Under the pieces are notes generated by a model, which was given only the letters and a program-made list of their open reading frames with translations, had not been told where the DNA came from and made no database searches. A stretch of 64,000 nt of DNA from contig JAHGAU010000002.1 in the NCBI GenBank assembly GCA_019925105.1, forward strand, positions 434,001 through 498,000, in the 5' to 3' direction. The DNA is from Niebla homalea (Eukaryota; Ascomycota; Lecanoromycetes; Lecanorales; Ramalinaceae). Numbering within the stretch: the first letter of the stretch is position 1; each line of letters opens with the position of its first letter. The position numbers were made by a program, and so were the translations under genes. Below, in pieces: positions 1 to 10,700 of this stretch.

Positions 1-24
1 TCTACACTCGCCCTGTCAGCTACC

Positions 25-2001
25 ATGATGGATTCGGCAAGGAAGGATGTTAAGATTCGGCAATGGGACGAGGTCATTGAAAGGACACGAGCAGAGATCA
101 TAAGCACCGAAGAGGACCAGAACCGCAGGCTTTCATCACTAAATGCCCCAGCTCCCCTTGTTGAAAACGACATCCCAGATGATGAGGTCTCATGGGGACT
201 AAACTTTCGATCAAAGAACTTTCGATCAAAGGACTTTCGATCAAAGATCGAAATGCTCATGAAATTTGAAAGGCAGCAAGAGCGTGACAGGCATACCGCA
301 GGATTGGACAATTGGCGGGGCTTTCGCCTCGATTTTCTTAAGAGCTTGTCGAATGAGCAGCTCCTGCAAATACTTCAAAGAAAGAGTATCCTACGCCGAT
401 TCTATGGTGGGTCAGATTGCGAGAACATCGCCCCAGAAGCTCCAGGTCAACGCCTCACGTCAAAAAAGATCCGGATGCAAGAATGGTCCATGATGAGGCT
501 GGCACTTCAATTCCTCGAACCCTTGCACGCAAAGGCAGAGCAAAATAGGACGCCACCCGACACTTTGCAAATTGTCGCTCACTTGCTGCCATTGGAGGGT
601 GAGGGATTCCAGGAGGCCATGAAAGATACAAAACGGAAAATAGCGGAGTTGCACCCCGCGCGGTGGCACGATTCCCTTCCATGCCCTCAGAGTCCTCATT
701 ATCTTTTCAGTCCGAGTGAGCAGGAATGTGAGCTTAGGCAGTTCAATGTCAAGTTGCAGAGAATGCTGTGGGAAACATCATCGACACTCTCGCGACGCCT
801 CCCATCAATTTGCAATTATTTACTTTCATCTCACATTGCTCCAAACATCCATACCTACAACCTCCTCCTCATACGATTCTGTCAATTACGAGAAGACAAC
901 TGCGCTCAAGCCGTTCTTCAATCAATTGCGAGAACACATGTTCGGCCAAACGAGATCACCCACGCCACGATCCTCCGCTATCTGACCGTAATGAACGACC
1001 GCCATAAATTCAAAGATTACGTCCTAAAGATGCACGGATTGAGAAGAGGTCTAGCTCTCGCTAACCCAGCGAGGGAAATTGATCCCTTGGCGCGTTCCCG
1101 CTACCATGTCTTTGGGAGGAAGTCTGACAGGATAGCGGTAAAGGCTTGCATGAACGAAGAGGTCTATACATCCCTGATTGTGGGCATACTCAAGATGTTC
1201 TCTACTGACGAGGCCATTTTTTATTATTCAGAAATGGTCTGTGAGGGCTGGAAGCCTACCATGGAGATCCTGACTGCTATGCTGCAGAAGTCATGCGAGA
1301 TGTCATGCGAGCCACGAGATTTCAATGCCGGTCATGAGTTCTGGAAAAAGTTGATAGCTCTCCGTCAGATGGGACACAAAATCACCAAGACTGCATATAC
1401 TGCGATGCTACAGCTTTGTAAGAAGTGTGGAAAGACTGATTGGTATAGGCAGGTCGCGAGTGAGGCCATTGCTTGCGGCGTTCTGCCACAATCTATTTCT
1501 GAGGAGCCCAAAGCCTCAAGGACGAGCATAAAAAGTAAGGGTGCCAGAACCCCGGCAAGCTTTTTAGAAAAATGGCCTACGTTGAAGAGTCTCCGGGAAC
1601 AGTACCCATTGATCCCAGGTACCGTTTTGCGGGCCTTGTTAGCACAGTCGCCTACCGTGGCTCTCCTTAGTAAAGCTCTATCAAGATCAAACCAGGAGTA
1701 CGTAGACTTGCAACGACTGCGCCAAGCTACGATCGAGTCCACGTCAGCTCTGAGTCTGTTGTCCAGTGACATTTCCTCCACTGTACTGAAGGTTGGTGAA
1801 GCAATTGAGCTAAAGAATCCAAAAATTATTCTGCACAGCTTGCTTGCGGCCCATCAGGAGCTTGAGCAGATGTCAGAAGTCGACCAAGCTTTCATGAAAT
1901 ATAAGTCGTCTCTCAAGAAAAAGAGTGGTCCAGACAGAGGCTTGCCTTTTTCCCACCAGAGCCCTGCTGCCACCTTATCTTCGACCGTCTCACCTTTCTG
2001 A
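25..2001 (+). CDS. Pentatricopeptide-repeat-like protein, probably mitochondrial RNA factor
   Basis: A 658-residue single-exon reading frame. Around residues 275-325 it has helix-pair repeats of PPR type: HTYNLLLIRFCQ is followed by VRPNEITHATILRYL. Further helical repeats lie around residues 380-480 (YTSLIVGILKMF, AYTAMLQLCKKCG). PPR proteins usually bind organellar RNA for processing or translation; that role here is inference from the family. The first ATG is near the window edge and the eight codons before it are open, so the gene may begin outside the window or in an upstream exon. No targeting peptide can be judged with a doubtful start. Residues 60-74 contain a triple FRSK repeat. The stop is followed by 900 bp without a clear gene, so a missed short 3' exon cannot be excluded. 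Confidence 0.7.
   Translation: MMDSARKDVKIRQWDEVIERTRAEIISTEEDQNRRLSSLNAPAPLVENDIPDDEVSWGLNFRSKNFRSKDFRSKIEMLMKFERQQERDRHTAGLDNWRGFRLDFLKSLSNEQLLQILQRKSILRRFYGGSDCENIAPEAPGQRLTSKKIRMQEWSMMRLALQFLEPLHAKAEQNRTPPDTLQIVAHLLPLEGEGFQEAMKDTKRKIAELHPARWHDSLPCPQSPHYLFSPSEQECELRQFNVKLQRMLWETSSTLSRRLPSICNYLLSSHIAPNIHTYNLLLIRFCQLREDNCAQAVLQSIARTHVRPNEITHATILRYLTVMNDRHKFKDYVLKMHGLRRGLALANPAREIDPLARSRYHVFGRKSDRIAVKACMNEEVYTSLIVGILKMFSTDEAIFYYSEMVCEGWKPTMEILTAMLQKSCEMSCEPRDFNAGHEFWKKLIALRQMGHKITKTAYTAMLQLCKKCGKTDWYRQVASEAIACGVLPQSISEEPKASRTSIKSKGARTPASFLEKWPTLKSLREQYPLIPGTVLRALLAQSPTVALLSKALSRSNQEYVDLQRLRQATIESTSALSLLSSDISSTVLKVGEAIELKNPKIILHSLLAAHQELEQMSEVDQAFMKYKSSLKKKSGPDRGLPFSHQSPAATLSSTVSPF
202..246 (+). 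repeat. Three tandem 15-bp units inside the PPR-like gene
   Basis: Three consecutive 15-bp units (202-216, 217-231, 232-246) encode N/D-F-R-S-K. They differ at only one base, so they look recent. The unit is five codons, so copy-number change keeps the frame. Confidence 0.9.
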
Positions 2002-2942
2002 AGTGAGATTCTGAAGGACATTGGTATACAGCCTTATCCTGGACATCAACGCAAGACATTCGACGAGCTAATAGGAATGTGAGGACCTACTGGTTGATCT
2101 GGTCCAAAGGCTTGTTCAGACATACAATACCTTGATGGTAGCCCAGAAGATACGCTAGCAGGCCTCGTTTGGCTGGATTTGATCCAAAGACCTTCCTCCG
2201 TCCTGTTGTTCCTTCATCATTCAAGCTCTACAGGACAGGATTCGAGGATCGAAATTCCACTAAGCTGCTGCATCGAACGGTGATGAGCCTGCATCCAGTT
2301 TGGGAGTGCAAACCTGAAACCCGCAGCTTCAACGTCGCACGACCACGTGGCACAGCAGCGCTCTCCTCGGTTCCGGCCTACTTTGTGCGCAACAATGGCT
2401 TTAAAGGGTTAGTAAATTGTTTGGACTTGCATCCAAATGGAGGGCCCTATGCATGTCCAGCTACTTGGGCAATAAATGCAGTTACTCGAAGATTCAGCTG
2501 TGTCCAACGTGTGCGCGCGCTCAGGCAGGGAAAGTCGATCTAGCATCTGAGCACATGGCCTAAGCTCGATCCCAACTCTCAATGTCAAGCCAAACATGTA
2601 CGAAGCGAGGAACTAGTCTTCAATTACTCAACTAACATTGGCGCTGTGCCCCACTGTCGGTGTTGTTGGCATGCGGGCCCTAGCCACTGATTTTCTCGCA
2701 AGTTTGGCTGTACAAAGGCAAAAGTATTTGACTACTGGCATAGCGTCGATGTTCTGCAAGGAATAATGATTCATTCCGTCGGTTTGTATGATGGTGTCTA
2801 CAACCACCTTCCACTTCTATCTTGATCCAGAGCTGGACTCTGCCTTGTCATTAATTCTTAGACTTCAAGACGAGGGTGCCTTCTTTCAAGAGCGCTGAGC
2901 GCCAGATTATATTCAGACCATTGGCATTTCGACCTGACCAGC
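2002..2942. other. Intergenic, 0.94 kb, no supported gene
   Basis: No reading frame here resembles a known protein. An open frame at 2169-2543 has mixed composition and no domain, and I do not call it. The last few hundred bases must hold the promoter of the membrane protein that starts at 2943. Confidence 0.6.
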
Positions 2943-4133
2943 ATGGATCCACCTGTCGACCAACCAGGCTTCAACCTCTACGCTGACCAAGGTCCGCAGC
3001 TCGTTGGGTCAATGATAGCATTGATCGTAATTTCCACAGCTACCGTCTTGTTGCGCTTACTATCAAGATGGGTTGCATATGCTGGGTACTGGTGGGACGA
3101 CGTTCTGGTCGTTGTGGCCTTGCTCATCGCACTCGCAACTCCTGCGATAAACATGTACGCTGTTTATCACACCGGCTACGGCAAACACGTCTACCGCCTC
3201 GGTGACCAAGCTCAGCACGATGTTAGGGAAACGAGTCGTATGCTATGGACCTTTCAGATCTTTTTCGTTCTCGCTACGGGAACCATAAAGCTGTGCACAC
3301 TCACATTCTACCGCCGCATCTTTGCCTCGAAGAGCCTTCGTAATGTACTTTTGGGCATGAGCGTCGTTGTGGTATGCTTCACGGTGGGCGTGCTGGCACT
3401 CACAGTATTCCAATGTACCCCGATCCACAAATTCTGGGACTTGGATCAACCGGGCTATTGCATCAACCCTCTCAATAACCTCCTCCTCACAGGGTCTATC
3501 AATACCAGCTTGGACTTCTTCGTCGTCTTATTGCCTGTACCCCTTCTATGGAAATTGCGGACGACCGTACAGCAAAAATGCGTGTTAACCTGCATCTTCC
3601 TCTTGGCTGGCTTTGTCTGCGTCGTGAGCATCATCCGTCTGGTGGTGTTCAGCAAAGTCAACATGGAGGATGTGACGTGGGACTCCACAAGCGTGACCCT
3701 CTGGTCATCGGTGGAGCCCTGCGCAGGTATTATTAGCGCCTGCATACCCAGCCTACGGCCCTTACTCACCCGGGGTCTTCATAGACTACACGTCTCGCTA
3801 CCAACATTCATCACCGCCAGGTCGAAAAGCATCAAATCTGACAGCGGGGCGTCTACAATGGCCTGGATTATACGAGGAAGCAATGAAGGAGAGCGTGACG
3901 TGGAATTGGCCACATCGAAGCTCACAGACGACGAGAAAGGGTCCTGCGTCCACAATACCTTGTGTACCGTACCTAGCGCTATACGAAGGGCAAACGAAAA
4001 GCCAGGTGCGATAGATGGAGATACACGGTTCGGAATGGAGGGAGTGGGGAGCCCGTGGGGAGGTATCAAGGTGAAGACGGAGATCCGATGGAGTGTGCAG
4101 GAGGGATATGATTACGACTGCCGGATTTACTGA
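2943..4133 (+). CDS. Fungal integral membrane protein, rhodopsin-like (Pth11-related) seven-helix family
   Basis: A 396-residue intronless protein with seven hydrophobic segments, ending in a polar cytosolic tail of about 110 residues. Hallmarks of the fungal rhodopsin-domain family are visible: the WWDDVLV motif after helix 1-2, LWTFQIFF before helix 3, a cysteine in VFQCTPIHKFWD and a second in PGYCIN (extracellular loop cysteines), LDFFVVLLPVPLLWKL in helix 5, and SVEPCAGIISACIPSLRPLL at the last helix. The family includes Pth11-type putative receptors, but many members have no known ligand. There is no CFEM domain at the N-terminus. The helical core is complete, so the gene looks intact. 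Codons near the 3' end become G-rich. Confidence 0.88.
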   Translation: MDPPVDQPGFNLYADQGPQLVGSMIALIVISTATVLLRLLSRWVAYAGYWWDDVLVVVALLIALATPAINMYAVYHTGYGKHVYRLGDQAQHDVRETSRMLWTFQIFFVLATGTIKLCTLTFYRRIFASKSLRNVLLGMSVVVVCFTVGVLALTVFQCTPIHKFWDLDQPGYCINPLNNLLLTGSINTSLDFFVVLLPVPLLWKLRTTVQQKCVLTCIFLLAGFVCVVSIIRLVVFSKVNMEDVTWDSTSVTLWSSVEPCAGIISACIPSLRPLLTRGLHRLHVSLPTFITARSKSIKSDSGASTMAWIIRGSNEGERDVELATSKLTDDEKGSCVHNTLCTVPSAIRRANEKPGAIDGDTRFGMEGVGSPWGGIKVKTEIRWSVQEGYDYDCRIY

Positions 4134-4613
4134 AACGACGGAACGAATCAGGACGGCTGCTTGGCAGGAAAGTGATATTCTACTCCCGAATGAGAACGAA
4201 GATGACACAGCATTGTTGGTGATATAGATAATTATCAAGAACCCTCATCGTCAGCTCCAGCTCCGAATTCTCGCACCTTGCTTGTCCTAAAGCTTGCTTT
4301 TAATCACTTTTCCCCGGATAAGTAACGCCTAGACTACTTTGTCTACGCTGGGCGTGACATGAATGATGGCTTCCATCTCGTACCAAGCAAGACGTCGCTC
4401 CTTCTGCCAATTTGGGTCATGCAAGGGTGACATGGAGTGCGGGGAGCCACGTACATAAGGTAGCCTTGCGTACAGGGTCTTGGCATCACTGGACAACACA
4501 TTAAATAGTCAGCCTTAGGCGCTCCAACTCTTCAACGTCCCTGCTGCCTCACAAACAAACCTTTGCTGTTTCACGTCCAACGGTAAAATTGTTCTCATCA
4601 GTATCAAACAATC
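4134..4613. promoter_or_regulatory. Intergenic spacer with promoter of the downstream membrane-protein gene
   Basis: A 480-bp gap between two plus-strand genes. The last 100 bases before the ATG at 4614 are pyrimidine- and A-rich (CTCACAAACAAACC), as in many fungal 5' leaders. No specific binding site can be assigned. Confidence 0.4.
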
Positions 4614-5744
4614 ATGGGAAACAAAAGTCTGCCGCCTGATTCGCCACGCCTCCGCCATCTGGCCGACGGACCAGCCTCCCTCAACAGGGTACTTGTCCTA
4701 CTTGTTCTTTCCATGAGTCTCACCCTTCTCCATCTTGCTCCTTATACCTTCTGGCATCACCATTTTGAAGGGTCAACAACATACTACGTCCGCCCCTTCC
4801 GCCCTGACCGCTTGATGTTCCTATTTGCACCCGCGTATCTCTATTTCGCCCCAAAGGCATTTCCCTCATTCTTCGGAACCACATCTGAACCCACCTCATT
4901 CATTCGCGTATCACATCCGGACGACGCACTCATCCATCTGACGCTCACGAGACTCACCCACTGGATCTGCTCCAACGTGCTGGCAATCGATCTCCTTTGG
5001 GCCTGGTTCTGGTCCCTCAGCTATCTGTGGAAGCATGCCGATCCGCCCTACGAGCCGGGGAATTTCCTGAACGAGCTGAGGTATAGCCCGTTCGTGCTGC
5101 TTTCGGTGATTTGCACAGGCTGGTTCCTGGCCATGGTTTATGGATGGGCGATGATGCTGCTCGTGCACATACCCCAACAATTCGATGGGGCTTCCAATGT
5201 CATTGGGAAGGCGTACAAGGCAATGGAGGATAAGTCGCAGAGAGCTTGTACGGCATCTGATGATGATGACGATAGCAATTTTGATGGTCGTTTCACTCCC
5301 CAATCAACTTCCACGAGCTCATCCTCCCAATCGCAGAACCGAGGACAAACGCGGAAAAGGATATCCGGCGGTGACATCAAATGCTTTTGCGATTGCCATG
5401 TCAACCGTCAGAACTTACCCTCATCACCAATTATTTGGTGCAAAGTCCTAAATGAGCATCTTCAACCCCCGAAATGCGTGGTAAGGCGCTTAATTATCAT
5501 CGAGGAATGGTTGGATCGAATGCTGGACCTCTCAATGCCAAAGCCCAAGACGCCACAATGGAGACATTATGAGAACACTGGTCAGTATGTATATTACCAG
5601 GCTGATAACAAAGCATTCAACAAGTCACTCACAAAGCTAAGTGATGAGGCTGTCAAGCGGAGGTGGACCTTGATCAATGGTGTATGGAGGTCTTCAAGCG
5701 GACAACCACCAGTAATATTGGATCCGAGGACAAGATTCCCTTGA
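4614..5744 (+). CDS. Four-helix membrane protein of unknown function
   Basis: 376 residues, intronless. I do not recognise the family. Hydrophobic stretches at about residues 24-43, 67-88, 114-139 and 157-186 suggest four membrane helices. An acidic and serine-rich linker (ASDDDDDSNFD, then STSTSSSSQSQ) follows at about 215-250. The C-terminal part is soluble, with CFCDCH at about residue 262 and aromatic motifs WRHYENTGQYVYYQ and WTLINGVWRSS. It is probably in the endoplasmic reticulum or plasma membrane, which is inference only. The frame is clean and the upstream leader looks normal, so I think it is a real gene. Confidence 0.7.
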   Translation: MGNKSLPPDSPRLRHLADGPASLNRVLVLLVLSMSLTLLHLAPYTFWHHHFEGSTTYYVRPFRPDRLMFLFAPAYLYFAPKAFPSFFGTTSEPTSFIRVSHPDDALIHLTLTRLTHWICSNVLAIDLLWAWFWSLSYLWKHADPPYEPGNFLNELRYSPFVLLSVICTGWFLAMVYGWAMMLLVHIPQQFDGASNVIGKAYKAMEDKSQRACTASDDDDDSNFDGRFTPQSTSTSSSSQSQNRGQTRKRISGGDIKCFCDCHVNRQNLPSSPIIWCKVLNEHLQPPKCVVRRLIIIEEWLDRMLDLSMPKPKTPQWRHYENTGQYVYYQADNKAFNKSLTKLSDEAVKRRWTLINGVWRSSSGQPPVILDPRTRFP

Positions 5745-6362
5745 TCCTGGTGGTCTCTCCGCTCTTTCACACAGCAAGGGAGAATGTAAAGATCCAGCAA
5801 CATCATGACGTTGCTGGTAGACCGACGGGTTCCCCAATTAAAGAGGTACGAACTATCATTTCGAGATGATACTTAGACGGAATAGTTGGGTCAATCTAGG
5901 GTCTCTTGTGTAATGGTTTAGTTGGTTTGGTCTTTACGTCAACTATCTCTAAAATCAGTCCTGATGGGGTATATACAGCCCAACATGCACTCTAGGAAGG
6001 CTTTGAGTTGGTACGACGGTACTTCAATCTGCCAAGAGTACATATACCTTCGTGGTAATCCAATGTACCTCATTTACCCATTCCAGGTGGACAATTGGGT
6101 CGTTGTTATCAGTACTGGACCAATCAGCAAGATCTCATTTTGAAGCTTGGGTACTGGATTTGATCAATCTACCCGACTGATGAAATTGGATGCCAGCCCG
6201 TGGCGATATCTTCAAAACCGGAGAATGTCAGCACTAGGTGGGGTAGATCTAACACGAATCCTACATCTTGCTCTTTCACGCGAACAGTTCACATACATTT
6301 CAGATCGATAGTGGTAGGCGTAGGTAGCAACCCAGGACAGATCTCCTCGCTCTCAAACCACC
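5745..6362. other. Intergenic, 0.6 kb, AT-leaning
   Basis: No gene is supported. Short frames at 5922-6143 and elsewhere have no recognisable features. Confidence 0.5.
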
Positions 6363-6781
6363 ATGTCCAGCACAGCCGCTTCCCCACGGAACGTCCGAAT
6401 ACTCCCGCAAATGGTCCGACCCCGCAAAGTGGGACACGACCGCCTCCCAATACAACACCGTGGGTCGGCCAGAGCTCCCGCATCGGCGCCGCCCACCTCA
6501 TCCGCCTCGCCGCCAGCCTCCACCCCTTCACCGTCCCCTCGGCCCGCGCCATCGACCTCGGCGCCGGCACCGGCTCGCTGACCCACCGGGACGGAAGGGT
6601 TCCTGCGCTTCTTCTGGGAGAGAGCGGGAATCCGATGACGGTGGAGCGGCTGGCGAGTTTCGGCACCGGCGATCTGCACGCCGGGAGGAGGGAGATGCGG
6701 ACGGTGCTGGAGGAGAAGTATGACGGGGGCAGGGCGATTCCGTTGGGGGCGGCGTTGGCGGTGGGGAGGAGGCCGGAGTGA
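6363..6781 (+). pseudogene. Relic of a SAM-dependent methyltransferase
   Basis: Pieces of one methyltransferase are spread over all three plus frames. An ATG start (MSSTAASP) lies in one frame. At about 6397-6462 another frame reads EYSRKWSDPAKWDTTASQYN, typical of the segment before the fold. A third frame carries SSRIGAAHLIRLAAS and the SAM-binding motif I, AIDLGAGTGSLT, at about 6475-6582. Right after motif I the sequence jumps to C-terminal-like text (MTVERLASFG, then VLEEKYDGGRAIPLGAAL), so the middle, roughly 120 residues or more, is missing. At least two frame changes plus the internal deletion make it non-functional as written. An expressed short product from 6363 cannot be excluded but would lack the catalytic domain. 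The codon pattern (C-ending first, G-ending later) matches intact GC-rich genes in this window, so this is decay of a resident-type gene, not RIP. Confidence 0.75.
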
Positions 6782-7785
6782 AGGGGGGTTTGTATTCTCC
6801 TTGTGCTCGGTCGCTCGGGTTTGGAGTAGATTTTGCCGGGAGGATAGCCAGTCACGAGACCTTATGTCTGGTAATCATTCTCAGGCAACTAATCAGGCTT
6901 CAAGGTCTCCGAACCGTGCCAGAGACCGATTGTAGACCAGAGTTTGTTTGTTTGTCTGTTCGGTGAAAACCCTGTGCTCATAAGCTCGGAGAAGCGCTGG
7001 CGGCAGATTGTTGGGACCGCTGAAAGCCATCCCTCGTCATCGTCATCCATCTATCCATCATAAAACCATTGCACCCATTCACTCACTCACTCATCCCCGG
7101 ACCCCCTCACCACCACTCCTCCTCAACAAACAACATCTGTCCCGGCGCCCCTGCAGCTCTCCCCACGCCATCACATCCTCAATCCACATCTCGAGCTTTC
7201 CCACCATCCACTCACTCACTCACCCATTCTTCTCCGCTATATCAGTCAGCCAGCCCAACGAGGCCCAAACTGCTCGAGGACCTGGCCCCGCAGAAGAACT
7301 GAACTCTCCGGAATAATTATGGTTTCAGCGCTGGCAACACTAGCCACGTACCGGATATCGATGCGTCTTTGTGGGTTGTGACACCCCACCCTCCCCGACG
7401 GGCACGGTCACGACAACTCTGAAGGATACCTTGTTGGGAGAATAAGCGCTTTGGCGATCGCTTGTGGGGAAGTGAGATTAGGGGGAGGGGGAGGGGGAGA
7501 GGGGGGCGCAAACATGGGCGCTGGTCTCGAGGTGTGTGGAGAGCAGATGCAGCGTATCTCCAAAGTATGTATGTATTGAGGGGCAAAAGAGAAGAGTCAT
7601 GACCTTTCTTGTTGAAACGCAATCAGAAAAATTCCAAAGCCCTACAATTTGAATGAAGAATGCAGTGACGCCATGCTTTAGCTTTATGAGGACTCGTACC
7701 TGGTATGCTGTGCAGTCTTGTCAAAGCCATCGCAACAACTTATAGAACAAAAAGCTTGGATAAATTTTTTCATTTGCTGTACCCT
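6782..7785. other. Intergenic, 1.0 kb, pyrimidine-rich tract and simple repeats
   Basis: Between 7008 and 7320 the plus strand is very C/T-rich with CACTCACTCACTC-type simple repeats. This creates long but compositionally trivial frames. A G-rich run lies near 7480-7505. I see no credible gene. Confidence 0.5.
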
Positions 7786-10700
7786 TCACGGCGCCATGAT
7801 CATAGCAAGGAGTGCCATGCGGCAGTAGAGACCATACCGCATCTGCAAGATCCATTGTCAGCCCATATTTCCCACAACAGGTTGGACCAATCAGAACACT
7901 AAGAAAAACGATAACTCACCTGTCTAAAATACGCCGCACGCTGATCAAAATCCACTTCCCCCCCAACCTCCTCATTCCTCGGCAGGGGATGCATGACAAT
8001 CATATGTTGCTTCGCGTGCTTCAGGACCGAGCTATCGACCACCAGCCCACCGCGTAGCTTTTCATACTCCCCCAGGTCGTGGAAACGCTCTTTCTGTATC
8101 CGGGTGCAGTAGAGCACATCACTGCGTGCAATGACATCTCGGGAGAGCTCACTGCCTTCGTGGATGAGTTGGCCTGCGCCAATGAGTTGCTGTCTTACAT
8201 CATGTGGGAGAGCGAGGGAGGGAGGGGATATGAGCTGCACGTGCACATCGTAATGGCGTAGGAGCTTGGCGAGAGAGTGGACGGTGCGGCCATAGCGGAG
8301 ATCTCCGGTGAACGTGATGGTGAGACTATTCACTGAACCGAGCTCCTGGCGTATTGTGAAAAGATCGAGGAATGCCTGGGTAGGATGCTCGACGCTCCCG
8401 TTACCGCCGTTGATGACTGGTACGCTTGAGAATTTTGCGGCTACTGAGACGCTCTCTGGTTCAGGATGGCGAAGCACGACAGCATCACCATAGCAAGCGA
8501 GTGTCCTGACCGTATCTTGGAGACTTTCGCCCTTCTGCGTAGAAGAATAGGACGTTGCGATGGCTACAGTCCGCCCGCCCAGGCGTTGCATAGCAGCGTC
8601 AAATGAGGCAGAGGTGCGTGTCGAGGGTTCGTAGAACAAAGTGCACAGGAGTCGTCCTCTCAGAATGTCGATGACTCCCTGTCGTGTGACAGCGAGTTGC
8701 ATCTCCTGGGCAACAGTGAAAAGATGGTGCAAATCTTGACGGCTGAATTGGGACACAGAAAGAACATGCTGGTTTTTGAAGGGTGAGCGGGTAATGAGTT
8801 CGCGTATATTGTTTGTGGTCGATGGAGTAGGCTGGGCAACTGAGGACGATATCTCCTGACCCATGGGAGGTATGGCTGCAATTGGAGTCATGACGCTTTG
8901 AGTGTCCAAGTTTTTCGAACGAGCAACTGAAGCCATTGATTGACGTCTGTCAGGAGGACTTTCTGGCCCGAGTGAAGGGGAGGACAGCTGAGAGGTTCTC
9001 AAATTGATGGGAAGCGAATGTGTTGACACGTCTTTGCCAGAACTCGTCTGCCGTAGAAGCTCCCCGTCAAGGCATATTGTCTGATCTTGAAATATGACTC
9101 GTTGTACTGAGCCTTGTAGCTTCTTACCTGAAAACGGTGACCAGACTGATGTAGCTTTCACCGTATAAGGTCTGTCCAGCTCTACCTCGACAAATGTCCC
9201 TGGCTGGTCATGAAGCTCAAATATTCGCTTGGGGTTGGTGTGCAATTTGTCAACAACTTGCTCGATGGACAGTTTGCCCTCTGAGACGGCTGTCAGGAGT
9301 AATGGCAGCGCATCGGCCACACCAACCTCGGGCGAGAATTTGCGGTTGATAGACTGTGCTACTTGATATGGCAGGCTCCCAATTGAGAAGATGTCTATGC
9401 TACCCAAATGATCCCACAGAGCCTTTTGGTCACCTAGGGTAGGAAGGCTTTTGCAGGAAGGGTAGTCTAATTGTGAGAGGAATAGCGAGTAGAGCGAGAC
9501 GTCACAAGTCACATTGAGATCCTTTGACTTACTAAGAGCAATCAGGTTAATGTCCTCCTCGGTCGTGACGCAGGTGACATGAAGCTTGCGATTGTGAAGG
9601 CTGGCTAGAAGAAGCACTGAAGCGAGATTTGTCTTCTTGGCATCAGTCACAATTGTCTTGTCAGTTGGCCAAGATGCGAAGTGCTTGGTGACTGCTGCGA
9701 CCTTGCTTAAATTACCTGACAAGTGATCGAAGGGCAGAAAGAGTGAGCCCACTTCACTGATTACTGCCGCTACTTGGTCCGCATTCGTAGATGTAGCAGC
9801 CACGGAGAAATTGTAGTCACAATAAGCAATACCCTTGCAATTCTGCTGCGCTGCTTTCAGAGTGCGAGCATTGGTCAAGCCACCTTCACATCCTAAAGGC
9901 ATCACCCGAAGCATGCTGAAGCCTGCAGCAATGGACGCCTGGGAAATTGACCTGAAATCGTGATTGTCCGAGGACGCTATTCCTGGTACGAAAGCATTGA
10001 CATTTACTAGTCCAGGTAAGGTTGTTGTTCGATGTCCTGTCTTGTAGTCGACCGTGTGGATCTGGAAGTCATACTGACGTGCGATTGCCTCAATCAGTAT
10101 CTTTGCATTTTTGACGTTGGTGACAAGGGGTGTCTGATAGTCAACTGCCATTCTGCGAGTTCTGTATCCTTGGCTCATATAGTTAGCTGGTCGCCGAAAG
10201 CGGTTACTGGAAGGGAGATTGATATAAAGGTCAATCAAGTTGTTGGCAAGATGTTGCGTCAGCGAGAACTCGGACTTCTGATTTTCTGACTCATTGCTGA
10301 GGGATTCGAGGACCTTGACGGGAATCTTGTTCGCCCGCAGATAGTCCGCGGTGCCTACCGTGGCGAACAGGTTGTAGCCTAGGTTGTACAGTTTCTCGAT
10401 CGAGGGCAGCATCTCCATCTTTTGTTCGTATGCACCTATTGACAGTAGGATATTCTTTTTCGGTAGACGAAAGCCGGTTGAGATCAAGGCTTTGATATAA
10501 GCCTCGTACTTGTCACGACCAAAACAAGCAACTTCACCAGTCGAAGCCATCTCAACCCCCAGCACAGGGTCTGCGCCAGAGAGACGAGAGAACGAAAATT
10601 GGGGCACCTTCACCCCCACATAATTATCAGGAATGTCAGTCGGTGGGTACTCAGTAAAAGGAACGCCTAGAATAGCTTTGGTTGCCATTTCGATAAGGTC

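Noticed and set aside
2169..2543. 124-codon plus-strand frame
   Set aside because: No domain, mixed composition, no leader or splice features to support it.
6363..6781. RIP-type mutation as cause of the methyltransferase decay
   Set aside because: The sequence stays GC-rich and the defects are frame changes and a deletion rather than C-to-T and G-to-A changes.
7008..7316. Plus-strand frames rich in His/Ser/Thr/Pro
   Set aside because: Produced by CACTCACTC-type simple sequence; all frames are open for the same reason.
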